A stretch of 64,000 bases of DNA from Dysosmobacter sp. Marseille-Q4140 (GTDB lineage Bacteria; Bacillota; Clostridia; Oscillospirales; Oscillospiraceae): the NCBI GenBank assembly GCA_018228705.1, contig CP073694.1:1674001-1738000 (forward strand). Reading direction: 5' to 3'. The notes under the pieces are model-generated. The model had not been told where the DNA came from. It was given only the letters and a program-made list of their open reading frames with translations, and ran no database searches. Of this stretch, positions 32,942 to 41,570 are shown piece by piece (positions within the stretch are counted from its first letter, which is position 1; each line of letters opens with the position of its first letter). Position numbers and translations under genes: made by a program.

Positions 32942-33994
32942 ATGAAAAAGCTCTTAGCAATGATGTTGGCTTGCATCACAGCGCTTTCGCTCACTGCTTG
33001 CGGCGGCAATTCCAACGATGCCGGAAGCGCCGGAGACTCCGGGGATACCTCGGCCAGCGGGGAAGTCATTACGCTGAAGGCCGGCATGAGCGGCAACGAA
33101 ACCTCTCCTACGTATATCGCTCTTTCCGAGTTTAAGCGGCTGGTGGAGGAGCGCACCGATGGGCGGTATGTCATCGAAATCTACACCAACGACCAGCTCT
33201 CCTCCGGCGACCAGATGAAGGCCGTTGAGATGGGCATGAACAATACCATCGACATCGAAATGCACGCCGGCTCCCTGTGGGGAACCTATGTGCCTCAGAT
33301 GCAGGTAGTCAGCACGCCCTTCCTCTTCTCCAGCTATGAGGATGCCGACAAGCTGGTCCTGGATCCTGAGAGCGAAGGCTATCAGCTGATCGAAGGCTGG
33401 CTGGCCGAAAAGGGCGTCCACACCCTGGGCATTCTGGAGCAGGGCTTCCGGCAGCTGTCCAACTCCAAGAAGGAGGTCGTGACCCCCGAGGATATCAAGG
33501 GCATGAAGTTCCGCGTGCCTCAGACCGCCATCCTGATCGATGCATTTGACGCGATGGGCGCCAGCGCCTCCCCCATGAGCTTCTCCGAGGTGTATACCGC
33601 TCTGCAGCAGGGCACCATTGACGGCCAGGAGAACCCGCTCAGCGCCATGGTGACCGGCAAGTTCGAGGAAGTGCAGAAATACGTCACGATGTGGAATTAC
33701 TCCTATGATATCTTTGTGCTCAACGCCAGCGGAAAGGTTTGGGACAGCCTGAGCGACGAGGACAAGGCGATCTTTGACGAGTGCGGCAAGGAGGCCTGCG
33801 CGGCCGAGGTGGTCGCCTCCCGCGAAGCCGACGACGGCTTCAGAAAGACCGTTGAGGACGCCGGCGTACAGATCACGGATCTGACTGCCGAGCAGCAGGC
33901 GGCCTTTAAGGAGGCCTGCGCGCCCGTGTACGAAAAATATAAGGATGTCATTGGCGAAGATGTCTACGCCGCCTTTGGCTACGAGTTTAGCTGA
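32942..33994 (+). CDS. dctP: TRAP transporter substrate-binding protein, DctP type
   Basis: A 350-aa extracytoplasmic receptor of a TRAP transporter, lipid-anchored (MKKLLAMMLACITALSLTAC, Cys 20). The family hallmark KGMKFRVPQTAILIDAFDAM contains the Arg that binds the carboxylate of the ligand, and QQGTIDGQENPLSAM follows. TRAP receptors bind organic acids; the neighbouring dehydrogenase suggests a 2-oxo or 2-hydroxy acid (inference). GGAGG lies seven bases before the ATG. It is followed by a hairpin region before dctQ, which may keep receptor expression above that of the permease. Confidence 0.93.
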   Translation: MKKLLAMMLACITALSLTACGGNSNDAGSAGDSGDTSASGEVITLKAGMSGNETSPTYIALSEFKRLVEERTDGRYVIEIYTNDQLSSGDQMKAVEMGMNNTIDIEMHAGSLWGTYVPQMQVVSTPFLFSSYEDADKLVLDPESEGYQLIEGWLAEKGVHTLGILEQGFRQLSNSKKEVVTPEDIKGMKFRVPQTAILIDAFDAMGASASPMSFSEVYTALQQGTIDGQENPLSAMVTGKFEEVQKYVTMWNYSYDIFVLNASGKVWDSLSDEDKAIFDECGKEACAAEVVASREADDGFRKTVEDAGVQITDLTAEQQAAFKEACAPVYEKYKDVIGEDVYAAFGYEFS

Positions 33995-34066
33995 TAATCT
34001 CGGCGTTCTTGGACGGAATGTTCCATCAGCTTTTTCAAGAACTCTTATGATCTGAGCCAAATCTTG

Positions 34067-34105
34067 ATGGGGCTGTTGCGAATGTAAGATTTGCAGCAGC
34101 CCCAT
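34067..34105 (+). promoter_or_regulatory. Intercistronic stem-loop between dctP and dctQ
   Basis: ATGGGGCTG-T-TGC pairs with GCA-G-CAGCCCCAT. The upstream AAATCTT (34059-34065) can instead pair with AAGATTT (34086-34092), so two overlapping stems are possible. No T-run follows. Confidence 0.5.
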
Positions 34106-34158
34106 TTCCAAACACATCCAAACAAGTGTGCAGAGAAAAGAAAAAGGAGGAGATGTGT

Positions 34159-34650
34159 GTGAAACAACACGGTCCGAAATACATATGGGATCACTTTGAG
34201 GAAACGATCGCCGCGATCATCATTTTGATCATGGCCATCATCAATTTCATGAACGTTGTGGGCAGATTCGCCCTGAAACATTCTCTGGCCTGGGCAGACG
34301 AACTGACCCTGCTCCTGTTCCTGTGGGCCACCATGATGGGCGCCGCCATTGCCTTCAAGCGGGGAAGCCATTTCAACATGGGCCTGCTCTCGGAGTCCGG
34401 CGGAAAAACGCGGCACATCATACTGGCCACGGCGGTCCTGATCTTTAATGTCCTGTTCAGCGTGCTGGTCATGGTCACCGGTGTGAAGATGATGCTCAAC
34501 CAGATTTCTTTCAACGGCATTCTGCCCACGCTCCACATTCCCCAGGCGATCCAGGGAGCGGCCGTCCCCGTCGGTGCATTTTTTATGATCATTCGCTCTG
34601 TTGAGGGCTTTTTGGAAACTCTGAAGAAAGAGAGGCAGAGTGAAGTATGA
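34159..34650 (+). CDS. dctQ: TRAP transporter small permease, DctQ type
   Basis: A 163-aa four-helix membrane protein, the small permease. ETIAAIIILIMAIINFMNVV, FLWATMMGAAIAFKRGSHFN and the last helix IPQAIQGAAVPVGAFFMIIR are typical. AAGGAGG is eight bases before GTG 34159, so that start is preferred over the in-frame ATG 34153, which lies too close. The stop overlaps the dctM start. Confidence 0.9.
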   Translation: MKQHGPKYIWDHFEETIAAIIILIMAIINFMNVVGRFALKHSLAWADELTLLLFLWATMMGAAIAFKRGSHFNMGLLSESGGKTRHIILATAVLIFNVLFSVLVMVTGVKMMLNQISFNGILPTLHIPQAIQGAAVPVGAFFMIIRSVEGFLETLKKERQSEV

Positions 34651-35921
34651 GTGGAATTTTGCTGTTCGGCTCTTTTGCCGTGCTGCTGGTACTGGGTGTG
34701 CCCATCTGCGTTTCCCTGGGCCTTTCTTCCGTTGTGGGGCTGCTGGCCAGCGGCTTTGATCTGGGCATGCTCCCGGACACGATCTATGCCTCCGTCTGCA
34801 AGTATGCTCTTCTGGCGGTGCCCTTCTTTGTCCTGGCCGGCGCCATCATGGAGTATGCCGGCATTTCTGAAAAGCTGATCCGCTTCGCGGATACCTGCGT
34901 GGGACACCGCAAAAGCGGCCTGATCACGGTGGTCGTGGTGACGTCCTGCTTCTTCGCGGCCATCTCCGGTTCCGGCGCGGCCGCCGTGGCCGCTCTGGGC
35001 GGAATCCTGATCCCGGCCATGGCCGACGCCAAGTATGACAAGGGGATGTCCACCGTCCTGGTGAGCGCTTCCGGCGCCATCGGCATCATCATCCCTCCCA
35101 GCATCGGCTATGTGGTATACGCCTCCATCGTGAACGTCTCCGTCAGCGACCTGTTCCTGGCTGGCATCATCCCCGGCATTCTGCTGGGCATCTCCTATAT
35201 CGTGGTGGCAGTGTGGATGTCCCGCGGCAATCACGAGATCATCCACCGGGAGCCCGCCAGCGGCAAGGAGAGATGGGCCGCGTTCAAGGACGCGATCTGG
35301 GGCCTGCTGATGCCCGTCATTATTCTGGGCGGCATCTACGGCGGTATCTTCACCCCGACGGAGGCTGCGGCCGTGGCCGTCATTTACGGCCTGATCGTGG
35401 GCATTTTCATCTATCGGAAGATCACGATGAAGAACATCCTGACCGTGCTGCGGAGCGCCGCGGTCTCTTCCGCCACGGTCATGTACGTGGTCGCCTGCGC
35501 CTCTGTATTCGCCTGGATCCTGACCACCTCTCATGTGGCTACGGACCTCTCCAACGCCATGCTGGCCATCTCCGGCAACAAGGTGGTGCTGCTCCTGCTG
35601 GTGAACGTGGTCTTTCTGATCGCCGGCTGCTTCCTGGACGGCAGCTCTGCATATTACATCTTCATGCCCGTGGTGCTCCCCATTTTGCAGGCACTGAATG
35701 TGGATTTGGTGCAGGCGGGCGTGTTCATCACCGTGAACCTGGCCATCGGTCTGGTGACGCCGCCCATCGGCATCAACCTCTATGTGGGCGCGGGCATTGC
35801 GGGCGTCAGCGTCTCCAGCCTGGTGAAAAAGGTGGGCCCCTTTGTAATCGGCGGCGCCATTATTCTGCTGTTGCTTACGTTTATCCCGCAGCTCTCGGTC
35901 GGAATTCTGCATCTTTTTTAA
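34647..35921 (+). CDS. dctM: TRAP transporter large permease, DctM type
   Basis: A 424-aa permease with about 12 membrane segments, the ion-coupled translocator of the TRAP system. Family motifs include PFFVLAGAIMEYAGIS, AAISGSGAAAVAALGGILIP and IIIPPSIGYVVYASI; the C-terminal TPPIGINLYVGAGIAG is also canonical. It overlaps dctQ by four bases. The receptor dctP and the dehydrogenase genes flank it on one transcript. Confidence 0.94.
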   Translation: MSGILLFGSFAVLLVLGVPICVSLGLSSVVGLLASGFDLGMLPDTIYASVCKYALLAVPFFVLAGAIMEYAGISEKLIRFADTCVGHRKSGLITVVVVTSCFFAAISGSGAAAVAALGGILIPAMADAKYDKGMSTVLVSASGAIGIIIPPSIGYVVYASIVNVSVSDLFLAGIIPGILLGISYIVVAVWMSRGNHEIIHREPASGKERWAAFKDAIWGLLMPVIILGGIYGGIFTPTEAAAVAVIYGLIVGIFIYRKITMKNILTVLRSAAVSSATVMYVVACASVFAWILTTSHVATDLSNAMLAISGNKVVLLLLVNVVFLIAGCFLDGSSAYYIFMPVVLPILQALNVDLVQAGVFITVNLAIGLVTPPIGINLYVGAGIAGVSVSSLVKKVGPFVIGGAIILLLLTFIPQLSVGILHLF

Positions 35922-35998
35922 CTGAGCGCCTCTTTTGCTGAATGATATCCGATCCAATTTTAGACGGAAGAACATTTATGAAAATTGGGGAGATTACT

Positions 35999-36964
35999 AT
36001 GAAATACGAAAACGACTTTCTGCTGAAACTGTACAAGGATCTTCTGGAGACGCGGCTGCTGGAGATCAAGATGACGGATCTCTATGCCGAGAGCCGGGTC
36101 CCCGGCCACATTCACAGCGGCACGGGCCAGGAGGCCGCCTTTGTCGGCGTGCTGGCCACGAGAAAACCCGGCGATTATTTCAAGCTCCCGCACCGCGTCG
36201 TCAGTTCCGCGTATCTGGTCGGCGATCCGCTGGATACGTTCTTTGGCGAGATCCTGGCCAAAAAGACCGGCAACTCCGGCGGCCGCGGCGGCATCAACCA
36301 CCTGGGCAGGCTCTGCGACGGCGTCCTCGGCATGTCGGGCACCCTGGGCTGCGACGCAGCCATCCCCGTGGGCGCGGCCATGACCATCGAGGCGGAGGGC
36401 CGGGACAACGTGGCATTCTTCTTTGTGGGAGACGGCGCCACCAACCGCGGCCCCGTCTACGAGGCCATGACCCTGGCCGCGGACTGGAAGCTGCCGGTGG
36501 TCTTTGTGTGCATCAACAACGGCTTCGCCATTTCCACCCCCATCACATATGCCTCCCCCGTGCCCAACGTCATGGCCGACAAGGCGGCGGGCTTCAATAT
36601 GCCCGCCGTGATCGTGGACGGCACCGACGTTCTGGACACCTACGAGGGCGCCTCCAAGATCGTGGAGGGCGTCCGCGCCGGCAACGGTCCCGCCGTGATC
36701 GAGTGCAAATGCTACCGCTGGAGAGGCCACTTTGAGGGCGACCAGTGCGCATACCGGGATCAATCCGTTACGGAGAAGTGGATGCAGGAGCGGGACTGCG
36801 TGAAGAACTTTGAACAGGACCTGGTCAAGCAGGGCATCTTGACGGACGAGCAGATCGGCAAAATGCGCCAGGACTTCGACCGGGAGATGGAAGAGGCCAT
36901 TGCAAGAGCAGAGGCTGCTCCTGAGATGACAGCTGATGAGATCTACGATTTCCTTTATGTCTGA
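35999..36964 (+). CDS. 2-oxo-acid/acetoin dehydrogenase E1 alpha
   Basis: A 321-aa thiamine-pyrophosphate-dependent E1 alpha subunit. The TPP motif runs from GDG (144-146) to NN (173-174). HRVVSSAYLVGDP and the conserved HIHSGTGQEA and RGGINH segments place it with pyruvate/acetoin-type E1. ATG 35999 with GGGGAG seven bases upstream is preferred to two upstream in-frame ATGs. E1 oxidatively decarboxylates a 2-oxo acid, or cleaves acetoin, and passes the acyl group to E2. Substrate cannot be assigned: length and context fit acetoin dehydrogenase (AcoA) as well as pyruvate or branched-chain types. Confidence 0.9.
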   Translation: MKYENDFLLKLYKDLLETRLLEIKMTDLYAESRVPGHIHSGTGQEAAFVGVLATRKPGDYFKLPHRVVSSAYLVGDPLDTFFGEILAKKTGNSGGRGGINHLGRLCDGVLGMSGTLGCDAAIPVGAAMTIEAEGRDNVAFFFVGDGATNRGPVYEAMTLAADWKLPVVFVCINNGFAISTPITYASPVPNVMADKAAGFNMPAVIVDGTDVLDTYEGASKIVEGVRAGNGPAVIECKCYRWRGHFEGDQCAYRDQSVTEKWMQERDCVKNFEQDLVKQGILTDEQIGKMRQDFDREMEEAIARAEAAPEMTADEIYDFLYV

Positions 36965-36982
36965 TAGGGGAGGATGCGAATT

Positions 36983-37963
36983 ATGAAAGTCACATTTGGC
37001 AAAGCGATCACCGACGCTTTGAACGAGGAGATGCGCAGAGACAGCAAGGTCGTGCTTTACGGAGAGGATATTGCCGAGTTCGGCAACATTTTCGGCCTGA
37101 CGCGGGGGATGCTGGAGGAGTACGGCCCGAAGCGGGTCCGCAATACGCCCATCACAGAGACGGCGATCATCGGCAGCGCCATCGGCGCGGCGGAGACCGG
37201 CCTTCGTCCCTGCGTGGAGCTGATGTACTCCGACTTCACGACCGTCTGCTTTGCCGAGATCTTCCACTGCGTGGCAAAGTGGAGATACATGCACGGCCCG
37301 GAATACAAGCTGCCCCTGGTCATCCGCAACGCCTCCGGCAGCGCCAACGGCGCGGGCTCCGAGCACTCCAACTGCGTGGAGAGCCTGTTCATGCACGCCC
37401 CCGGCCTGACGGTGGTCACTCCCTCCTGCGCCTATGACGCCAAGGGCCTGCTGAAGTCCGCCATCCGTTCGGACAACCCGGTGCTGTTCTGCGAGCCGAA
37501 GCTGCTCTACCAGTCCAAGCAGGAGATCCCCGACGAGATCTATCACAGCGACTACACGATCCCCCTGGGTCAGGCGGACGTAAAGCGCCAGGGCAAGGAC
37601 GTGACGTTGGTGGCAGTGGGCCTCATGGTCCCCCGGGCAATGGAAGCCGCCCAGAAGCTGGCTGCCGAAGGGATCGAGGTGGAGGTGGTGGATCCCCGTA
37701 CCATCGCGCCTCTGGACAAGGATACCATCTTTGCCTCTATCCGGAAGACCCACCGGGCGGCGGTCGTAGAAGAGAGCAACAAGACCGCCGGCATCGGCGC
37801 CGAGTTGGCCGCGCTGTTCCAGGAAGAGCTGTATGACGAACTGGATGGCCCGGTGGTCAGAATCGCCGCGCTGGATGTTCCCATGCCCTACAACATTCCG
37901 ATGGAGCACTATTCCATTCCGGACGTCAATCGGATCGTTGCGTCCATCCGCAAGATGTTCTGA
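36983..37963 (+). CDS. 2-oxo-acid/acetoin dehydrogenase E1 beta
   Basis: A 326-aa E1 beta subunit with the transketolase pyrimidine-binding domain (residues 4-175, including VLYGEDIAEFGNIFGLTRGM and TPITETAIIGSAIGAAETGL) and the C-terminal transketolase domain (about 195-315, VEVVDPRTIAPLDKDTI). The conserved Glu that activates TPP lies in the ITETAI segment. ATG 36983 has GGGGAGG nine bases upstream. It starts 18 bp after E1 alpha. Confidence 0.93.
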   Translation: MKVTFGKAITDALNEEMRRDSKVVLYGEDIAEFGNIFGLTRGMLEEYGPKRVRNTPITETAIIGSAIGAAETGLRPCVELMYSDFTTVCFAEIFHCVAKWRYMHGPEYKLPLVIRNASGSANGAGSEHSNCVESLFMHAPGLTVVTPSCAYDAKGLLKSAIRSDNPVLFCEPKLLYQSKQEIPDEIYHSDYTIPLGQADVKRQGKDVTLVAVGLMVPRAMEAAQKLAAEGIEVEVVDPRTIAPLDKDTIFASIRKTHRAAVVEESNKTAGIGAELAALFQEELYDELDGPVVRIAALDVPMPYNIPMEHYSIPDVNRIVASIRKMF

Positions 37964-37993
37964 CCGAAACGCATCATTTTGAAAAGGAGGAGC

Positions 37994-38035
37994 ATGTTAA
38001 GGCCTCCACAGAGCCTTAACAACATCAGACTATGA
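37994..38035 (+). CDS. Possible 13-residue leader peptide coupled to E2
   Basis: ATG close behind AAAAGGAGG opens MLRPPQSLNNIRL and stops at TGA, which overlaps the ATG of the E2 gene (ATGA). A perfect hairpin lies within it (GTTAAGGC 37996-38003, GCCTTAAC 38013-38020). The E2 gene has no other ribosome-binding site, so it is either translated by coupling to this leader or the hairpin brings the GGAGG closer to the E2 start. Spacing from GGAGG to the leader ATG is short (3 bases), a point against it. Confidence 0.4.
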   Translation: MLRPPQSLNNIRL

Positions 38036-39603
38036 GTGTTGAAATTGTCATGCCAAGAGCCGGTCTCACCATGGTGGAAGGCACGATCGGCACTTGGAAA
38101 GCTGCTGAGGGTTCCCATGTCAGCAAAGGCGACGTGATCATGGAATATGAAAACGAAAAGAACATGATCGACTACGAGGCCCTGACCTCCGGGATCCTGC
38201 ACATTCTTGCCCAGGAGGGCGACACGGTCAAGGTCGGTGACCCGATCGGCATCATGGCTGAGAGCCAGGCGGAATACGACGCCCTGGTCAAGGGCGGCGC
38301 TGCGTCTGCGCCCGCACCCGAGGCCGCGCCTGCCGCAGCCAGCTCCGCGCCTTCCGCCGGCGTCGTTGAGATCGAAATGCCCCGCGCGGGACTGACCATG
38401 GTCGAAGGCACGATCACAGAGTGGAAGGTCGCTGAGGGCACGCAGGTGTCCAAGGGACAGGCCGTCATGGAATATGAAAACGAGAAAAACTCCATTGCCT
38501 ACGAGATCGTGCACGGCGGATTCCTCCACATCGTGGCGCAGGAGGGAGAAACCGTAAAGGTAGGCGCCCCCATCGCCTACGTAACGGACACCAAAGAGCA
38601 GTACGACCAGCTGGTGAGCGGCGGCGCTTCCGCGGCGGCCGCCGAGCCGGAGGAAAAGGGCTGCGCCAGAAACTGCCCCACCTGCGTCCACAGCAGCACC
38701 GTTCCGGATGCCGCCCCCGTCAAGGGCCGCATCAGCGCCTCGGGCCTGGCCAAGAAGATGGCGAAGGAGGCCGGCATTGATCTGGCTGCCGTCGCGCCCA
38801 CGGGCGGCCCCAACGGCCGGCGCATCGTTGCAAAGGACATCGAGGCGTATTTGAAGAACGCAAAGCCGGCAGAGGCAGTCTCCGCCGCTCCCGCCGCGGC
38901 TTCTGACGCGGATGAGGTCACGGCGATCCCCTGGGTCGGCGTGCGCAAAACCATCGCCCGCAACATGTTCAACAGCATGCAGCAGATGGCGCAGAGCACC
39001 TGTGTCTGTGAAGTCGACGCGACGGAGCTGCTGGCGCTGCGGGCAGAGCTGGTGGCGGATCAGGATATGCTTGGCTGCAAGATCACCGTAAACGACCTTC
39101 TCTGCAAGATGCTGGGCAAGGTCCTGCCGAGACACCCTCTGGCAAACGCCACCTTTGACGGCAAGACCCTCTATACGCACAAGCACGTGCATCTCTCCGT
39201 GGCGGTGGGCGCAGAGGATGGCCTGATGGTTCCGGTGGTCAAAAACGTGGATCAGCTGAGCCTGTGTGAGATCAGCAAAAAGGTAAGAGACCTGGCCGCC
39301 CGGGCCAAGAGCAAGTCCTTGCTGCCGGACGAGCAGAGCGGCGGCACCTGCACCATCACCAACGTGGGCATGTTCCCCATTGACATCGGCACCCCGGTCA
39401 TCAATCCCCCTCAGACGGTGATCTGCGGATTCGGGCGCACCGTGCGGCGGGCCGTTATCATGATGGACGACACCATCGCCCCGCGTTCCATGATGAACGT
39501 ATTCCTGACATTTGACCATCAGGTCCTGGATGGCCTGGAAGTGGGCCGGATCCTTAAGGACATCCAGTATTACATCGAGCATCCGGAGATGATTTTGGCT
39601 TAA
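38032..39603 (+). CDS. Dihydrolipoamide acyltransferase E2, double lipoyl domain
   Basis: A 523-aa E2 core. Two lipoyl domains (residues 2-78 and 111-188) each have the attachment Lys in EYENEKN (K43, K152). A linker follows with C211, C215 and C218 (GCARNCPTCVH), unusual for E2. Then the E1/E3-binding domain (about 231-272, RISASGLAKKMAKEAGIDLA) and the catalytic domain with DHQVLDG (H496, D500). It transfers the acyl group to CoA. The catalytic domain is canonical, but the EYENEKN lipoyl motif differs from the usual DKA. The ATG overlaps the stop of a short leader frame. Confidence 0.93.
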   Translation: MSVEIVMPRAGLTMVEGTIGTWKAAEGSHVSKGDVIMEYENEKNMIDYEALTSGILHILAQEGDTVKVGDPIGIMAESQAEYDALVKGGAASAPAPEAAPAAASSAPSAGVVEIEMPRAGLTMVEGTITEWKVAEGTQVSKGQAVMEYENEKNSIAYEIVHGGFLHIVAQEGETVKVGAPIAYVTDTKEQYDQLVSGGASAAAAEPEEKGCARNCPTCVHSSTVPDAAPVKGRISASGLAKKMAKEAGIDLAAVAPTGGPNGRRIVAKDIEAYLKNAKPAEAVSAAPAAASDADEVTAIPWVGVRKTIARNMFNSMQQMAQSTCVCEVDATELLALRAELVADQDMLGCKITVNDLLCKMLGKVLPRHPLANATFDGKTLYTHKHVHLSVAVGAEDGLMVPVVKNVDQLSLCEISKKVRDLAARAKSKSLLPDEQSGGTCTITNVGMFPIDIGTPVINPPQTVICGFGRTVRRAVIMMDDTIAPRSMMNVFLTFDHQVLDGLEVGRILKDIQYYIEHPEMILA

Positions 39604-39622
39604 TCGCGGAGGAATACATATC

Positions 39623-41026
39623 ATGAAAATTGCTGTTGTTGGAGGCGGTCCCGGCGGCTATGTTGCCGCCATCCGGGCCGCCCAGTTGGGGGCAAGCGTA
39701 ACGCTGGTGGAAAAGCAGCATCTCGGCGGAACCTGCCTGAATATCGGCTGCATCCCCACCAAGTGCCTGCTCCACAGCGCGGAGCTTTTAGCGGATATCA
39801 AGGAGCAGGGAAAAGCGATCGGCGTCGAGGCGTCCGATGTGCGGATAAATTTCCCCCAGGTCATTCAGCACAAGAATGAGGTCTCCAAAAAGCTGACCAG
39901 CGGAATCGCAAGCCTGCTGAAAGCCAACAAGATCAAAAAAATCGACGGCGAAGCGTATTTCCTGGGCGCCAAGAAAATGAGCGTTCTGAAAAACGACGGC
40001 ACCGAGGAGCCGCTGGATGCGGACGCATATATTCTGGCCACCGGCTCCGCGAACTCCGTGCCGCCCATCCCCGGCATCAAGGATAATCCCAACTGCATCG
40101 ATTCCACCGGTGCGCTGAGCCTGAAAGAACTGCCCAAGTCCATGGTGGTCATCGGCGGCGGCGTCATCGGCCTGGAGCTGGCCTGCGCCTACGCCGCTTT
40201 CGGCACCAAGGTGACCGTGGTGGAAGCCATGGACCATATGCTGCCCATGCTGGACGGCGATCTGACCAAAATCGGCGTTGCCCACATGAAAAAAATGGGG
40301 ATCGAGTTTTATCTGGAGTGCCCCGTTCAGTCTGTGGCGGCCAATCCGGCGGGCGCGGAGGTCGTGTGCAAGAGCAAGGACAACCAGACGATCCGTTTCG
40401 TGGCGGAGAAGGTGCTGGTGGCTGTGGGACGCCATGCCAACACAGATTCCCTGCGTCTGGATGCAGGCGGCATCAAGCATGAAAAGGGCCGTATCCTGGT
40501 CAATGAAAAGATGGAGACCAGCGTGCCCGGCATCTATGCCATCGGCGACTGCGTGAAGGGCTACGCCCAGCTGGCCCATACAGCCAGCGCCATGGGGGAG
40601 GTCGCCGCGGAGAATATTATGGGTCTTTCCGCCGCATACGACGAACGCACAAATCCCACCTGCGTGTACATGGAGCCGGAGGCGGCGTCCGTGGGGCTCA
40701 CGGAGGAGCAGGCAAAGGCCCGCGGGATCGACTACACCGTCGGTAAATTCCCCATGTCCGCAAACGGAAAGGCACTCATTCTCAACGGCGGAGAGGGGCT
40801 TGTCAAAATCATTGCCGGAAAGCAGTACGGCGAAGTCCTTGGCATGCACATCATCGGCCCGCGGGCAACCGATCTCATCGCGGAAGGCGCCCTGGCCATC
40901 AGCGTGGAGGCCACTCTGGACGAGCTGATCTCCACCATTCACAGCCACCCGACGGTCACCGAAACCATGCGGGAGGCTGCGTTGGATGCGGAGGGCCGGG
41001 CCATACACATGGTTTCGCGCCGCTGA
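39623..41026 (+). CDS. lpdA: Dihydrolipoamide dehydrogenase E3
   Basis: A 467-aa flavoprotein disulfide reductase. FAD-binding VVGGGPGGYVAAIRAAQLGA at the N terminus, redox disulfide C38/C43 in GGTCLNIGCIPTK, NAD-binding GGGVIGLELACAYAAFGTKV, second FAD motif GIYAIGDC, and the C-terminal His-Glu pair in SHPTVTE. It has no N-terminal lipoyl domain. It reoxidises the E2 lipoyl groups, producing NADH. It lies 20 bp after E2 and is the last gene before a bidirectional terminator. Confidence 0.95.
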   Translation: MKIAVVGGGPGGYVAAIRAAQLGASVTLVEKQHLGGTCLNIGCIPTKCLLHSAELLADIKEQGKAIGVEASDVRINFPQVIQHKNEVSKKLTSGIASLLKANKIKKIDGEAYFLGAKKMSVLKNDGTEEPLDADAYILATGSANSVPPIPGIKDNPNCIDSTGALSLKELPKSMVVIGGGVIGLELACAYAAFGTKVTVVEAMDHMLPMLDGDLTKIGVAHMKKMGIEFYLECPVQSVAANPAGAEVVCKSKDNQTIRFVAEKVLVAVGRHANTDSLRLDAGGIKHEKGRILVNEKMETSVPGIYAIGDCVKGYAQLAHTASAMGEVAAENIMGLSAAYDERTNPTCVYMEPEAASVGLTEEQAKARGIDYTVGKFPMSANGKALILNGGEGLVKIIAGKQYGEVLGMHIIGPRATDLIAEGALAISVEATLDELISTIHSHPTVTETMREAALDAEGRAIHMVSRR

Positions 41027-41064
41027 AAAGCAGCCGTCTTTCCGCCGGAGGGACCGCGGAACAC

Positions 41065-41100
41065 AAAAAAGAAGGGGGACGGAATTCCGTCCCCCTTTTC
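41065..41100 (+). terminator. Bidirectional terminator
   Basis: AAAAGAAGGGGGACGG / CCGTCCCCCTTTT around AATT, between the convergent E3 gene and the rpiB-like gene. Confidence 0.92.
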
Positions 41101-41115
41101 AATTTTTCCCGAAGA

Positions 41116-41553
41116 TCAGTGCGCCTGCTCGTACTCCACGATGGCGTCCACTTTCTTGCCGGAGCGCTCGTTGTACTCGTAAGTGCAGGACAGGTAGGCC
41201 TCGATCAGCTCCTTGGCCAGCATGTTGCCGGTGACCTGGCTGCCCAGGGTGATGATGTTGCAGTTGTTGGACAGGCACGCCCGCTTGGCGGAGTACACGT
41301 TCAGCACATTGGCGGCGTAAGCGCCCTTGACCTTGTTGGCTGCCAGCATCACGCCGATGCCGGTGCCGCAGAAGAGGATGCCGCGGTCGTACTTCTTGGC
41401 GGCCACCGCCTCGGCCACCTCGATGGCCACGTGGGCGTAAATGGTATCCTCGCTGCCAAAGTCCGTGACCTCATGGCCCAGCCCCTTGACAAACTCGATC
41501 ATTTCTTGCTTGAAGGCCTCCGCGTTGGGATCGCAGCCCATTGCAATTTTCAT
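41116..41553 (-). CDS. rpiB: RpiB/LacAB-type sugar-phosphate isomerase
   Basis: A 145-aa isomerase of the RpiB/LacAB family. The catalytic Cys is in LFCGTGIGVMLAANKVKG. The N terminus reads GCDPNAEAFKQE where classical RpiB has a DHAG motif, so the substrate may not be ribose 5-phosphate; family members act on tetrose, pentose and hexose phosphates. GGAGGG precedes the ATG. It is the last gene of the minus-strand sugar-acid operon, 17 bp after the GntR gene. Confidence 0.88.
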   Translation of the reverse strand: MKIAMGCDPNAEAFKQEMIEFVKGLGHEVTDFGSEDTIYAHVAIEVAEAVAAKKYDRGILFCGTGIGVMLAANKVKGAYAANVLNVYSAKRACLSNNCNIITLGSQVTGNMLAKELIEAYLSCTYEYNERSGKKVDAIVEYEQAH

Positions 41554-41570
41554 AAAGATGAACCCTCCGT

